Shown here: piece by piece, positions 1 to 9,779 of the stretch
How the letters are laid out: each line of letters starts with the position of its first letter
How positions within the stretch are numbered: position 1 is the first letter of the stretch
Assembly (NCBI GenBank): GCA_016720565.1
Contig: JADKKJ010000001.1
Span: forward strand, 744,001-808,000
Direction of reading: 5' to 3'
Length of the DNA: 64,000 bases
From: Chitinophagaceae bacterium
GTDB taxonomy: Bacteria > Bacteroidota > Bacteroidia > Chitinophagales > Chitinophagaceae
The notes under the pieces: model-generated
What the model saw: the letters and a program-made list of their open reading frames with translations, nothing else
What the model was told of the DNA's origin: nothing
Database searches by the model: none
Program-made: the position numbers and the translations under genes

Positions 1-165
1 AGCGGCTGGGTCATTGGTAAATATTTCATTTTCCCCAACGGTAATACCGACTGGCACGGAGCCTGGCTTACGTTTGCCATCTATGCCCTGGTAGTAGGGC
101 TATTGTTCATGGTCTTTTTCAAACACAAACACGATCCCAATAAACTGGAAACTATATCTCATTAA
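1..165 (+). CDS. Nucleoside:H+ symporter, MFS family (3' end only)
   Basis: Only the last 54 codons are in the window. They encode one hydrophobic segment (about residues 22-40 of the visible part) followed by a short basic tail FKHKHDPNK. That ending, with the preceding loop containing N-x-D-W and A-W-L-x-F, is what I recall for Bacteroidota NupG/XapB-like nucleoside permeases. Such proteins are 12-helix inner-membrane importers that couple nucleoside uptake to protons. A perfect 17-bp hairpin follows the stop codon. The family call rests on a short fragment; another MFS permease is possible. Confidence 0.6.
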   Translation, partial: SGWVIGKYFIFPNGNTDWHGAWLTFAIYALVVGLLFMVFFKHKHDPNKLETISH

Positions 166-166
166 T

Positions 167-202
167 AGAAGAAGCCGTTTCAATTTTGAAACGGCTTCTT
201 CT
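167..202. terminator. Perfect 17-bp inverted repeat between convergent genes
   Basis: AGAAGAAGCCGTTTCAA is followed by a 2-nt loop and its exact reverse complement. It starts two bases after the stop codon of the upstream permease and lies between that gene and trxA, which converges on it. The U-tract is short on both sides (TCTATTA), so it may act as a bidirectional terminator or as an mRNA 3' end stabiliser. Confidence 0.75.
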
Positions 203-216
203 ATTATACGCTAATT

Positions 217-244
217 AGCCAGAAGCTGGCAGCTCATAGCTAAT
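217..244. repeat. Degenerate heptad array (AGCNNNN)4
   Basis: Four consecutive 7-nt units, AGCCAGA, AGCTGGC, AGCTCAT and AGCTAAT, share AGC in the same phase. The array lies between the 17-bp hairpin and the trxA stop codon (minus strand, 252). Comparable arrays at 43942 and 57326, and an 8-nt one at 60927, also lie right after stop codons. Function unknown. Confidence 0.5.
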
Positions 245-251
245 GGCTTTC

Positions 252-569
252 CTAAATATGCGCCTCGATCTTTTTCACAAAATTCGATTTCGGTTGTGCG
301 CCCACAAGTTTATCTACCACCTGTCCGCCCTTGATAAAAAGGATAGCAGGAATAGATGTGATGCCATAGTTCATGGAAACAGTAGGGTTGTTGTCTACAT
401 TCAGTTTACCTACGTTCACTTTGCCATCATATTCTTTGCTCAGTTCCTCGATCACCGGGCCGATCGCGCGACAAGGGCCGCACCATTCCGCCCAGAAATC
501 TACTACTGTAAGTTTATCTGAAGCCAGTACATCCGACTGAAAATTCTGATCATTAAATTCTTTTGCCAT
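252..569 (-). CDS. trxA: Thioredoxin
   Basis: A 105-residue classical thioredoxin: cytosolic disulfide reductant that passes electrons from thioredoxin reductase to ribonucleotide reductase, MsrA, peroxiredoxins and others. The active site WCGPC is intact at residues 29-33 (Cys30 and Cys33), preceded by VDFWAEW, and the cis-proline loop T-S-I-P-A follows near residue 74. There is no signal peptide and the length is normal, so this is the housekeeping form rather than a secreted TlpA type. It is transcribed alone, with a TAAATTTG -7 box upstream. dnaE lies upstream in the other direction of reading, about 100 bp away. Confidence 0.97.
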   Translation of the reverse strand: MAKEFNDQNFQSDVLASDKLTVVDFWAEWCGPCRAIGPVIEELSKEYDGKVNVGKLNVDNNPTVSMNYGITSIPAILFIKGGQVVDKLVGAQPKSNFVKKIEAHI

Positions 570-601
570 ATCCGTTGTTTTATAGTTTGTTTAGAGAACT
601 G

Positions 602-634
602 CAAATTTAAGTCCGTTCAATATAACATGCGAAG
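602..634 (-). promoter_or_regulatory. Bacteroidota-type promoter of trxA
   Basis: On the minus strand a perfect TAnnTTTG box (TAAATTTG, plus-strand 602-609) lies about 33 nt upstream of the trxA ATG. A TTCG, one mismatch from the TTTG -33 element, lies 21 nt further upstream. This matches the RpoD-type promoter described for Bacteroidota. Confidence 0.5.
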
Positions 635-670
635 CTGGCAGAAAGTTGTGCAAAAAATGGCAGAAACTTT

Positions 671-3600
671 TTAAACTGTCACTACCTGCACCTCCATTTC
701 TGGCCTGGTTTCCAGGAACTGGATCATTTCCTCATTCAGTTCAAAACCTCCTCCCATCGATACCAGGCTGATCTTCATTTTGTTCTTGCCATCTACCAGT
801 ACGAACTTAAGGCTGGCGTGCCCGGGGTGGGTTTTAACATTTGTTTCAACAAACTGAACCATTTCCTTTGTTACATGCTGCGGATGCAATTCTATACTTA
901 GCTGCCGGGTCAGGCTTTTTTTCAGCGTTTCCGCAAGTATCACTCCGGTCACCTTTAATTCGAATTCATCCTTATTATACCGTTGTTTGAAATAGCCGGT
1001 AACCATCACCGTGCTACCCGGCAGAAGAACCGGGCTTAACCTCAGGTAATCTTCACTGAACAATACAAACTCCGTTTTACCGGAATAGTCTTCCAGCGTG
1101 AAATTTCCATACTTGTTTCCGCTTTTCATGGCCACGCGGTGGTTTGCTTCCGCTACCAATCCCAGCAGCCGGAATGGCCGGCCCATATTGGGTTGAAGCC
1201 GGATGGATTCCTTGAATTCATTGAATTCTGCCAGCGAGGTGATACCATAATGCTTCATCTCAAATCGGTAGTGATCCAGTGGATGGCCACTCAGGAACAT
1301 GCCCGTCACTTCTTTTTCTTTATCCAGCTGAATGATCAGGGGCCAGGGCTCGCAGGGCAGCAGCCGGGGAGGAGGGATCTCCATGCTCATGGGAAGATCG
1401 CCAAACAGGGTATTGCTGGAATTGCTGTTCTCATTGGCCATCATCTGGCCATATTTTATGATACGTTCCAATCCATTCACAGATTCACCTTCCGGCACAT
1501 TAAAATACTGGGCCCGGTGAAATTCATGGAAAAGATCGAAAGCCCCTGCATAGGCCAGGCTTTCCAGTGTTTTCTTATTGACCGTACGTTGGTTGATCCT
1601 ACGTATAAAATCGAATATGCTGGCATATGCGCCTTTCTTTGTTCGTTCCGCGATAATGCTTTCCACCGCCGCCTCACCCACACCTTTCAAACCTCCTAAT
1701 CCAAACCTTATTTCGCCTTTACTATTTACAGCAAATCCTTTCAGTGATTCATTAATATCCGGCCCGAGTACTACCAGTCCCATGCGCTTGCACTCCTCCA
1801 TGAAAAAGGTGATCTTATCTATACTACCTGCGTTATTCAAAACAGACGACATATACTCTGCGGGATAATGGGCCTTGAGATAAGCGGTTTGGTAGGCCAC
1901 ATAGGCATAACAGGTGGAATGAGATTTATTGAAGGCATATTGCGCAAAGGCCTCCCAGTCGGTCCAGATCTTTTCCAGTTTATCTGCAGGATATGATTTT
2001 GCCGTTGCACCCGCAATGAACTGCGCCTTCATTTTATCCAGTACTGCCTTCTGCTTTTTACCCATCGCCTTCCGCAGCACATCCGCATCGCCTTTGCTGA
2101 ATCCTCCTAATTGCTGGGCAAGTAACATCACCTGTTCCTGGTATACAGTAATACCATAGGTCTCTTTCAGGTACAATTCCATTTCCGGAAGATCATAGGT
2201 GATGGCCTCGCGACCATGTTTACGATCGATGAAGTTGGGAATATAGGCCAGTGGTCCGGGACGATAGAGTGCGTTCATCGCAATCAGGTCAGCGAATTTA
2301 TCCGGCTTCAGGTCGCGCAGATATTTTTGCATGCCTACACTCTCAAACTGGAAAGTGCCAATGGTAGAACCATGCTGGTATAATTCAAAGGTCTTCTTAT
2401 CATCCAGCGGGACCTTATCTATATCGATCTCTATGCCATGGATCTGTCTGATCAGTGCAAGGGCATTCTTGATAATGGTAAGGGTCTTCAACCCCAGGAA
2501 GTCCATCTTGATAACTCCTGCTTCCTCTATCAGGTTTCCTTCTATCTGTGTAACCCAAAGATTTGAATCCTTGGCAGTGGCTACCGGTATAAGATCTGTC
2601 AGGTCCTGTGGTGCAATGATGATGCCTGCTGCATGTATACCTGTACTGCGCACCGAACCTTCCAGCCTTTCTGCTTCATGAAGTATCCTGGAGGAAATAC
2701 TATCTTTTTGGTCATATAGCTCCCTCAATTTCTTTACACTTTCCAGTTCTTCTCCTCCCAATTGCTCTTTTTCCTCCAGTGATTTTTCCAACGGATTGCC
2801 ATCCGGATCTTTTTTGGCATCCTTTGTTTTCATCGGTGCATGTAACAACCTTCTTAATTCAACACCTGGTTTCTCCGGCACCAGTTTGGCCAGCGCATTC
2901 GACTCCGGAAGGGGAAGGTCCATTACCCTAGCCACATCTTTAATGCTGCTGCGGGCTGCCATGGTACCATAAGTAATGATTTGCGCCACCTGGTTCTTTC
3001 CATATTTTTCCACCACATAATCGATCACCTTCTGCCTTCCTTCATCATCAAAGTCTGTATCAATATCGGGCATTGATTTTCGATCGGGATTCAGGAATCT
3101 TTCAAAAAGCAGGTTGTATTTTATGGGATCGATATTGGTGATGCCTATGCAATATGCAACCACGCTGCCGGCGGCTGATCCTCTACCGGGACCGATGAAA
3201 ACGCCTTTGTCCCTGCCGGCCCTGATAAAATCACTAACAATAAGGAAATAACCTGCAAAGCCCATGGTCTTGATCGTGAACAGTTCAAATTCGATCCTTT
3301 CTTTAATTTCTTCATTGAGATCTGAATACCTTCTTTCAGCGCCTTCATAGGTAAGGTGCTTCAGGTATTCCCACTGGTTCAATGCCTCGGCGGTTATTTT
3401 ATTCTTGCCAATGGTCTCTTCTTTGGTATGTATCTGGAATCTTTTTTCGATCGGGAAATTTGGTAGCAGGATATCACGGGTAAGTTTCAGCAGCTCCACT
3501 TTATCCACGATCTCATTGGTATTATCGATCGCCTCCGGAAGGTCCTGGAATACCCTGCTCATTTCCTCCTGTGTTTTAAAATAAAACTGGTCATTGGGAA

Positions 3601-4375
3601 ATGCGAAGCGTTTATTCTTTACCTGTATATCGTCATCCGAGAATTCACGAAGGGCGGGGGTGGCCACCTTTTCCCCGGTATTGATGCAAAGCAGGATGTC
3701 ATGGGCATTGAAATCATCCTGCTCCACGTAATGGGAATCGTTACTGGCGATGATCTTCACATTGTATTTCCGGGCAAGTTTTACCAGCACTTCATTCACG
3801 CGGTCCTGCTCAGCCATACCATGGCGCTGCAGTTCCACATAATAATCTTCCTGGAAAATATTTAACCACCACTTGAATTCATTCTCTCCTTCCTCTTCTC
3901 CTTTTTTCAGGATAGCCTGTGGTACCAGCGCACCAAGGCAGCAGGTAGTGGCTATAAGACCTTTATGGTAACGAAGGATCAGTTCTTTATCGATCCGTGG
4001 ATATTTGCTGTACATACCCTCGATAAATCCGGCCGAGGTCAGTTTCATCAGGTTTCGGTATCCTTCCTCATTTTTTGCCAGCAGGATCTGGTGATGCCTG
4101 GGGTCTTTCTGTTCTTTGGTAAAGGTTTTCTGGGTACGATCTGCAGTAATATAGAATTCGCAGCCTACAATAGGCTTCACTTTTACTTTGCCATTCTCGT
4201 CCTTGTGTTTATAGGCCTCTGCAACAAATTCAAAAACACCGAACATATTTCCATGATCGCTGATGGCCAGCCCGGGCATACCATCCTTAATGGCTTTTTT
4301 ATAAAGATTCTGAATATTGGCGGCTCCGTCCAACAGGGAAAATTGGGTATGGACGTGCAAATGGGAAAATTTCAT
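671..4375 (-). CDS. dnaE: DNA polymerase III alpha subunit
   Basis: A 1234-residue replicative polymerase (family C). The N-terminal PHP domain begins with HLHVHTQFSLLDGA (residues 5-18), whose histidines belong to the PHP metal site. The palm contains PDIDTDFDDEGR near residues 434-445, supplying catalytic aspartates, and GPGRGSAAGS just before it. Further downstream are the tandem helix-hairpin-helix region and an OB-fold (FRLLGLV...GNKYGNFTLEDYSGK, about residues 1035-1085) for single-stranded DNA. Length and domain order are those of DnaE1, not the shorter error-prone DnaE2. Its start is 5 bp after the stop of the beta-propeller lipoprotein gene, so the two may be cotranscribed. Confidence 0.97.
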   Translation of the reverse strand: MKFSHLHVHTQFSLLDGAANIQNLYKKAIKDGMPGLAISDHGNMFGVFEFVAEAYKHKDENGKVKVKPIVGCEFYITADRTQKTFTKEQKDPRHHQILLAKNEEGYRNLMKLTSAGFIEGMYSKYPRIDKELILRYHKGLIATTCCLGALVPQAILKKGEEEGENEFKWWLNIFQEDYYVELQRHGMAEQDRVNEVLVKLARKYNVKIIASNDSHYVEQDDFNAHDILLCINTGEKVATPALREFSDDDIQVKNKRFAFPNDQFYFKTQEEMSRVFQDLPEAIDNTNEIVDKVELLKLTRDILLPNFPIEKRFQIHTKEETIGKNKITAEALNQWEYLKHLTYEGAERRYSDLNEEIKERIEFELFTIKTMGFAGYFLIVSDFIRAGRDKGVFIGPGRGSAAGSVVAYCIGITNIDPIKYNLLFERFLNPDRKSMPDIDTDFDDEGRQKVIDYVVEKYGKNQVAQIITYGTMAARSSIKDVARVMDLPLPESNALAKLVPEKPGVELRRLLHAPMKTKDAKKDPDGNPLEKSLEEKEQLGGEELESVKKLRELYDQKDSISSRILHEAERLEGSVRSTGIHAAGIIIAPQDLTDLIPVATAKDSNLWVTQIEGNLIEEAGVIKMDFLGLKTLTIIKNALALIRQIHGIEIDIDKVPLDDKKTFELYQHGSTIGTFQFESVGMQKYLRDLKPDKFADLIAMNALYRPGPLAYIPNFIDRKHGREAITYDLPEMELYLKETYGITVYQEQVMLLAQQLGGFSKGDADVLRKAMGKKQKAVLDKMKAQFIAGATAKSYPADKLEKIWTDWEAFAQYAFNKSHSTCYAYVAYQTAYLKAHYPAEYMSSVLNNAGSIDKITFFMEECKRMGLVVLGPDINESLKGFAVNSKGEIRFGLGGLKGVGEAAVESIIAERTKKGAYASIFDFIRRINQRTVNKKTLESLAYAGAFDLFHEFHRAQYFNVPEGESVNGLERIIKYGQMMANENSNSSNTLFGDLPMSMEIPPPRLLPCEPWPLIIQLDKEKEVTGMFLSGHPLDHYRFEMKHYGITSLAEFNEFKESIRLQPNMGRPFRLLGLVAEANHRVAMKSGNKYGNFTLEDYSGKTEFVLFSEDYLRLSPVLLPGSTVMVTGYFKQRYNKDEFELKVTGVILAETLKKSLTRQLSIELHPQHVTKEMVQFVETNVKTHPGHASLKFVLVDGKNKMKISLVSMGGGFELNEEMIQFLETRPEMEVQVVTV

Positions 4376-4380
4376 CTCTG

Positions 4381-5580
4381 CTAAAACTTTTTAAAACTGA
4401 ACACACTGATCGATCCCGTACTATAACTGCAAACCCAGGCTTCCAGTTTGTTATCATCCTCATAAATATCTACGCCTACAGGGTGACCTTTGCAGGGCAA
4501 AGATGCAATTTTGGAAAAACTATCTGAATTGATCTTATACACATCTACCATATCTCCTGAATAACAGGTCACAAAAATGAACTGGTGATTCTTTGAAAGC
4601 ACGATGGTCCTGGGCTGGGAATGTGTAGGGGCAGTGAAAAGGGCCTTTCCTGTTTCCGCATCCAGGCATGCGATCGTAGCCAGGCTGTTATACGAGACAA
4701 ATAAATGGCCTTTTTTGTCCATCACCAGGTGTCGGGGATTACTGCTCACATTGAGCGTAGTGTCGATTTGCCAGGTTTTATTGTTCACTACCGCTATGCT
4801 GGCTCCCCCCATGATCGCCACATAAGATCGTTGAGTTGAATCATCCACCACAATCCCCCTTGGGATGTCTGTTACCGGAATGGTCTGCACTATGCTGCCA
4901 TAGGGCGCCTTTTCCTTATCTAATGCAAGCACACTTACCGTATGGGAATGCCAGTTGCTGACCAGGAGATATTTATCATCACTGGTCCTTGAAATGACCT
5001 TTGGGGTCTTTCCAGTCTTTATCAGCGGAACAAAAAATGAATCTTTTTTAGCTGATCCGGGGTAGATCACAGTCACGGGTTTTACCGAACCTTCGCTTTT
5101 TATATTTTTTGCCAGCGAATCCACCCAGATCGGTACGATCCCGTCCGCATTGTGCAGCGAAACCCAGAGTAATTTATCATCAAAGCTCAGGCAGGCCTCC
5201 ACAGGCTTTTCCTGGAAGGAGGGAATGGGTTTGCTCTTTGCATAATCCCAGCCTGTTCCTTTAGTGGGATGAAAACGGAATTCTTTTTCAATTTTTTTGG
5301 AGACCTGGTCAAATTCATACACACTCATTCCTTCCAGGTTCATTGCATATAATTTGGTGCCCCTGGAATTGAATAACACCGATTTGGTGCCGGGTGCCGA
5401 TGAAAGCAGGGTGGTAGCCTCATAGGTTAAACTATCGTAAGGTCTGGGAAGTGCCGGAAGGCTATCTTTTTCCGTTGTTATTTGTATGATCGTATCTAAT
5501 GAAGCGGCCCTTTCACTGGCCGCATTCTGGCAGGAACTGGCCACTACCAGCAGGATAACATACAGGGGGATGAAGGTCAT
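4381..5580 (-). CDS. YVTN-type beta-propeller lipoprotein
   Basis: A 399-residue protein with a short hydrophobic leader and lipobox V-A-S-S-C (Cys17), hence probably a lipoprotein. The rest is made of repeated four-strand blades, with recurring motifs such as VLFNSRGTKLYAMNL, DDKYLLVSNWHSHTVSVLAL, KGHLFVSYNSLATIACLD and NHQFIFVTCYSGDMVDVYKI. This is the pattern of seven-bladed YVTN/NHL-like propellers. Such proteins usually bind ligands or partner proteins at the cell surface; no enzymatic residue is recognisable and the ligand is unknown. It lies 5 bp upstream of dnaE, an adjacency that probably reflects transcription rather than shared function. Confidence 0.75.
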   Translation of the reverse strand: MTFIPLYVILLVVASSCQNAASERAASLDTIIQITTEKDSLPALPRPYDSLTYEATTLLSSAPGTKSVLFNSRGTKLYAMNLEGMSVYEFDQVSKKIEKEFRFHPTKGTGWDYAKSKPIPSFQEKPVEACLSFDDKLLWVSLHNADGIVPIWVDSLAKNIKSEGSVKPVTVIYPGSAKKDSFFVPLIKTGKTPKVISRTSDDKYLLVSNWHSHTVSVLALDKEKAPYGSIVQTIPVTDIPRGIVVDDSTQRSYVAIMGGASIAVVNNKTWQIDTTLNVSSNPRHLVMDKKGHLFVSYNSLATIACLDAETGKALFTAPTHSQPRTIVLSKNHQFIFVTCYSGDMVDVYKINSDSFSKIASLPCKGHPVGVDIYEDDNKLEAWVCSYSTGSISVFSFKKF

Positions 5581-5763
5581 AACTTAAAAGAATGTAATGA
5601 TATTAAAAAAATGAAACGCAATCTAATTTGTTTATGCATTGAAAATCAACCATTTGAGAAGGGGCAATTTTGTCGGCTATCCCTCGTTCTTATGAGGGCA
5701 AATTGACCAGAAAATAGTAACTTTACCGAGTCCCAAAATTTATTTCCTATTTGAATACAAGTA

Positions 5764-6516
5764 ATGGTTAAGCAGATCCTGACAGTAATTGGCATCACCA
5801 CGGTTTTCAGTAGTTGTACTGTATTCAAATCGCTGGTACCACAAAACAGCAACCAGCTGCCTGTCTCTGCGGCCACCACTACCACTGTTGTTCCCAATAA
5901 ATTTATAGAGAATATTTCTGTTACGGCCGACCTTCCCCCTAAACAAGGCAATATAAAGCAGGATATACCGGTTCCACCGGCCAGGAAAGGCCCTTCTCCA
6001 ACTATTAAGGAAGAAGTAGTTCCTGTTCAAACCATGCTCGAACGTTTTAATCCCTCCAGCATTGAAGCGGCAAATTCTTTACAGTTTAAGTACGCAATAT
6101 TGATGAATACAGAAGTGGAAACGCTTCCCAATAAAGCATTACTGGAAGGGGTTGACAATTGGTACGGTGTGCGCTACCGTTCCGGTGGCAACGACCACAA
6201 AGGCATTGATTGTTCCGGATTCACTGTTGCTGTGTATGCAGCCGTTTACAGTATAACACTTCCACGGGTTTCAAGAGATCAATATCAGACTGCCCGAAAA
6301 ATATCCACTACTGAACTTCAGGAAGGAGACCTGGTTTTCTTCAATACAAGAGGAAGGGGCGTAAGCCATGTAGGTATCTACCTGGGAAATAATTATTTCA
6401 TACATGCATCTGTATCGAAAGGCGTAATGGTCAGCAGCCTTTTTGAGCCTTATTATCTTCAGCGTTTTGTAGGAGCAGGTCGTATTGAGAAAAAAGAACT
6501 GGCCTCCGCTAATTAG
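5764..6516 (+). CDS. NlpC/P60 family cell-wall endopeptidase lipoprotein
   Basis: A 250-residue protein with a lipoprotein leader (lipobox V-F-S-S-C, Cys18), a roughly 100-residue linker rich in Pro and Thr, and a C-terminal NlpC/P60 (C40) domain. The catalytic triad is visible: Cys150 in GIDCSGF, His202 in VSHVGIYLG and His214 in YFIHAS. The family cleaves D-gamma-glutamyl-diamino acid bonds in peptidoglycan stem peptides, so this is probably a periplasmic murein hydrolase or remodeller. It is transcribed alone and its last 8 bases overlap the 3' end of the convergent flippase gene. Confidence 0.9.
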   Translation: MVKQILTVIGITTVFSSCTVFKSLVPQNSNQLPVSAATTTTVVPNKFIENISVTADLPPKQGNIKQDIPVPPARKGPSPTIKEEVVPVQTMLERFNPSSIEAANSLQFKYAILMNTEVETLPNKALLEGVDNWYGVRYRSGGNDHKGIDCSGFTVAVYAAVYSITLPRVSRDQYQTARKISTTELQEGDLVFFNTRGRGVSHVGIYLGNNYFIHASVSKGVMVSSLFEPYYLQRFVGAGRIEKKELASAN

Positions 6517-8008
6517 ATCTCCATTTATTCCGGATCGTTTGCCATACCGGAGCTATATCCGGCGTCAGTTTCAGATAGATCACTCCTATTCCAAATAATA
6601 GCATAAATCCAAGGCTACGTAATACTATACCGGAAAAACCATGTATTTCTTTGAAGGCAAAATAGCAAACTATATACACTGCTGCGGCCAGGATCAGGGT
6701 ATAAAGCGATTGCCAGCTCAGGGGGAATAACCGGAATTTTTTCCAGAGAAATGCAGTGCGTAAAATATTATAGATCGTAATAGAAACAATACTGCCGATC
6801 GCCGGACCAATCAATCCATAGTTCTTTGTAAGTATATAGGTGAGCGGAAGCATGATCGAGATCAGCACCACTCCGCTGATCAGCTCAAATTTCCAGAAAG
6901 TGGAAGTAGCGATGATCTGCGCATTTACCCCGGTACCCATATCGATGATCTTTGTCAATCCCAGTAAAAAGAATATATCCGCCGCTTCCAGATAGGCCGG
7001 TTTGATATTGAAACTAAGGATCCCATCCCTGAAATTCATCCAGATCAACAGGAAGATGGCGCAGGCAAAGATCAGCTGGTTAATAGAAGACCGCTGGTAG
7101 ATCTTTTGTATCAAAGGAATATTCTTGTCTTTCCAGGCTTTTGATAAATGGGCAATGGATGAAGCGATGATGCCTCTTTGCGGCGCCTGTATAATAGCGG
7201 TCATGATGGTAGCCAGGCCATAGATACCCGCCTTGGCCGATCCATCTTTCAGCATGGAAGCGATCACGATGGTATCAAATACCTGTGAAATGGTAAACAC
7301 CAGCGAACCTGTATATACAAAACTGCAGAGAGCCAGGATCTTTCCGAAATACCGGCGGGTGACCTTACTTATAGAAAAATGAAAATGAAGGTCTTTTTTC
7401 CACCAGAGATAGACCAGTAACCCTATGGCAATGCCGGGATAGGTAAAAGCGAAAAGTTTTATGAACAGGTCAAAATCTTTTACTACGCCAGACAGGTAGA
7501 GTACAATGAGTATGGTAGTGAATAATCGCCACTGTACTTCCCTGAAGAAATTAGTGATCACTGATCGGTGCAGGCTCCAGGCAAACGCTTCCAGGATCGT
7601 GTAGGTAGTAAGGCCCAGCCCTAATGGAAAGATCCAATAATAATAGGTGACCAGCTGCGGACTGTTCGTGCCAAATTTTTTGATCACCAGGTGTTTCATA
7701 GCCATTCCTGCACCCATTACCAGCAGGAAACCGATAAAACTGACCAGCAGGGCCCAGCTGATCATGTCATTTTTCTTTGGAGGAAGGTGCTCATTATAAT
7801 AAGGATGGAATTTAAAAATATAAGAGGGCATGGCCATGGCCGCAACTGCCGACATCATGGTGGCTATGGCAATGAAAATAGTTACCAGGCCGTATTCTTC
7901 CTCACTGAAATAACCCTGCCTGGTAAAAATATAGGTATTGAGCAGGCCCACTGCAAATCCTGAATAGATCACCAGGGACGAAATAATACTTTGCCTTCTT
8001 ATATTCAT
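6509..8008 (-). CDS. Polysaccharide/lipid-linked oligosaccharide flippase (MOP superfamily)
   Basis: A 499-residue, very hydrophobic protein with about 12-14 predicted membrane helices. It starts with NIRRQSIISSLVIYSGFAVGLLNTYIFTR, the typical first helix of Wzx/RfbX-type exporters, and ends with paired helices and a basic tail. Members move undecaprenyl-linked glycans across the inner membrane. No glycosyltransferase gene is adjacent, so the substrate cannot be inferred from context. The start is 32 bp from the stop of the aminopeptidase gene, consistent with cotranscription. A second flippase of the same superfamily is at 39471. Confidence 0.85.
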   Translation of the reverse strand: MNIRRQSIISSLVIYSGFAVGLLNTYIFTRQGYFSEEEYGLVTIFIAIATMMSAVAAMAMPSYIFKFHPYYNEHLPPKKNDMISWALLVSFIGFLLVMGAGMAMKHLVIKKFGTNSPQLVTYYYWIFPLGLGLTTYTILEAFAWSLHRSVITNFFREVQWRLFTTILIVLYLSGVVKDFDLFIKLFAFTYPGIAIGLLVYLWWKKDLHFHFSISKVTRRYFGKILALCSFVYTGSLVFTISQVFDTIVIASMLKDGSAKAGIYGLATIMTAIIQAPQRGIIASSIAHLSKAWKDKNIPLIQKIYQRSSINQLIFACAIFLLIWMNFRDGILSFNIKPAYLEAADIFFLLGLTKIIDMGTGVNAQIIATSTFWKFELISGVVLISIMLPLTYILTKNYGLIGPAIGSIVSITIYNILRTAFLWKKFRLFPLSWQSLYTLILAAAVYIVCYFAFKEIHGFSGIVLRSLGFMLLFGIGVIYLKLTPDIAPVWQTIRNKWRSN

Positions 8009-8040
8009 TGGTGGGTTGCAGTTAGTGATCCTTCCATTGA

Positions 8041-9738
8041 TCAGGATTTCTTCAGGTAAACATAAAAATTCCTGTCGGCCACAATTCCTTTTTCTTTCTG
8101 GTCAGCGCCCAGTTTTTCTTCTTTCCAGGTTTCGGTAGGATAGATCCAGTTGCCATTACTGAGTTTCAGCGGCATATTGAATCCCGGCACTACATTGATC
8201 CATCGGTAAGAATACATATCCCCATTCAGTTTGAATTCAAGGGTAGGGATCTTAACTGTGCGCAGGTATTGGTCAAATATCTTTGAAAGATCATTGCCCG
8301 ATTGTTTGCTCACATATTCCTCCAGGTCGGCGGAACTGATGGTTTTATGATAAAATTCTTTGTTCAGTCCTCGGTAGATAGCCCGGAACAATGAATCATT
8401 GTTGATCACCTGGCGGATCGTATGCACCATATTCGCCCCTTTGTTATACATATCACCGCTGCCTTCTTTATTTACGCCATAAGGACCTATTAGCGGGATA
8501 TCATTGGAGATATTATTTCGAATGCCCTTTACATAGTCATCCGCCGCTTTTTTGCCATAATAATATTCAATGAACAATGCCTCCGAATACATGGTATTGC
8601 CTTCATGTACCCACATATCGGCAATATCTTTGGTAGTAATATTATTCCCGAACCATTCATGCCCGCTCTCATGTATAATGATATAATCCCATTTCAAACC
8701 CCAGCCGGTTCCTGAAAGGTCCATACCCAGGTATCCATCTTTATAATGGTTGCCATAGGCCGTAGCGCTCTGGTGTTCCATACCGAGGTGGGAAGACTCC
8801 ACCAGTTTATAATCATCCTCATAAAAAGGGTAAGGGCCAAACCAGTATTCAAAGGCCCTTAGCATGGGTTTTACATCTCTTCCGAATTGTTTTTTGGCTT
8901 TTTCAAGATTATAATCCAGCACCCAGTAATTAAGATCCAGTTTACCTTTTTCTCCCATCAGGGTATCGCTGAAGTTTACGTATTTACCTATATAAGGGAT
9001 GATATCATAATTATTGATAGGGTTCTTTACCTCCCAGGTATAATCAATTGTTCCATCTTTGTTCTGCACCTTTGATTTCAATCTGCCATTGCCTACTGCA
9101 ACCAGGGTATCAGGTACCTTGATCTTAAGGGTAGCACCCAGGTCCGGCTCATCGCTCTGGTGGTCTTTACAAGGATACCATACGCTGGCGCCTAATCCCT
9201 GGCAGGCGGCCGTCATCCATGGCCTTCCTTTATCATCTTTTTTCCAGATCCATCCGCCATCCCAGGGCGGGTTAATGGCTTCACGAGGTTTGCCTTTAAA
9301 ATAAATGGTAATACTATACAGTGGTAAGGCTTTCTCTTTTTTGGCGAATGTCTTTGCCGCATTGAATTTGAAATTTCCAAAATCAATATGATACACATTC
9401 CCTTCCCGGATATAACTGGTGAGTTTCTTATTATTGAAAATAATATGATCGATCTCCATGGGCTGCTGCAGGTCGATCTGCATTTTCTTATTGGCGCCAT
9501 CCTGGTTTATGTCAAATTCTATGCGATCATACCCTTTGATGGTCTTTGATGTAAAATCGGGTTCTACATAGATATTATAACTGGCCACATCCCACCAGGC
9601 TCTTTCAGCATTAATGCTTCCCCGCAGGGTATCCTGCCGGTCCATGCCTTTCTTCTTATTTAAAGGCTGCCCTTCACAGTGGGTATAAAATAAGCCAGCG
9701 ACTGCCAGAAACAGGGTTGAATAAAGGATCCTTGCCAT
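8041..9738 (-). CDS. M1 family metallopeptidase (gluzincin)
   Basis: A 565-residue exported peptidase. The N-terminus has a hydrophobic leader ending near Cys21 (Y-T-H-C, a poor lipobox). An N-terminal beta domain of about 260 residues is followed by the catalytic domain. It has the zinc motif HESGHEW (His356, Glu357, His360) with the third ligand Glu379 in WVHEGNTMYSEA. The substrate-binding GAMEN motif appears as LGMEHQS (318-324). Classical aminopeptidase N is about 850-900 residues; here the large C-terminal helical domain is missing, as in many bacterial secreted M1 peptidases and LTA4H-like forms. It probably trims peptides in the periplasm or outside the cell. Confidence 0.9.
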   Translation of the reverse strand: MARILYSTLFLAVAGLFYTHCEGQPLNKKKGMDRQDTLRGSINAERAWWDVASYNIYVEPDFTSKTIKGYDRIEFDINQDGANKKMQIDLQQPMEIDHIIFNNKKLTSYIREGNVYHIDFGNFKFNAAKTFAKKEKALPLYSITIYFKGKPREAINPPWDGGWIWKKDDKGRPWMTAACQGLGASVWYPCKDHQSDEPDLGATLKIKVPDTLVAVGNGRLKSKVQNKDGTIDYTWEVKNPINNYDIIPYIGKYVNFSDTLMGEKGKLDLNYWVLDYNLEKAKKQFGRDVKPMLRAFEYWFGPYPFYEDDYKLVESSHLGMEHQSATAYGNHYKDGYLGMDLSGTGWGLKWDYIIIHESGHEWFGNNITTKDIADMWVHEGNTMYSEALFIEYYYGKKAADDYVKGIRNNISNDIPLIGPYGVNKEGSGDMYNKGANMVHTIRQVINNDSLFRAIYRGLNKEFYHKTISSADLEEYVSKQSGNDLSKIFDQYLRTVKIPTLEFKLNGDMYSYRWINVVPGFNMPLKLSNGNWIYPTETWKEEKLGADQKEKGIVADRNFYVYLKKS

Positions 9739-9779
9739 ACTTAGAATTGATAATGTAAATTTAAGGCTTGATAGATAAG

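Noticed and set aside
1139..1699. 186-codon plus-strand ORF inside dnaE
   Set aside because: Runs antisense across the conserved dnaE coding sequence; no recognisable protein features.
5646..6030. Two minus-strand ORFs opposite the NlpC/P60 gene
   Set aside because: They overlap the lipoprotein leader and linker of a clear gene; composition is that of a shadow frame.
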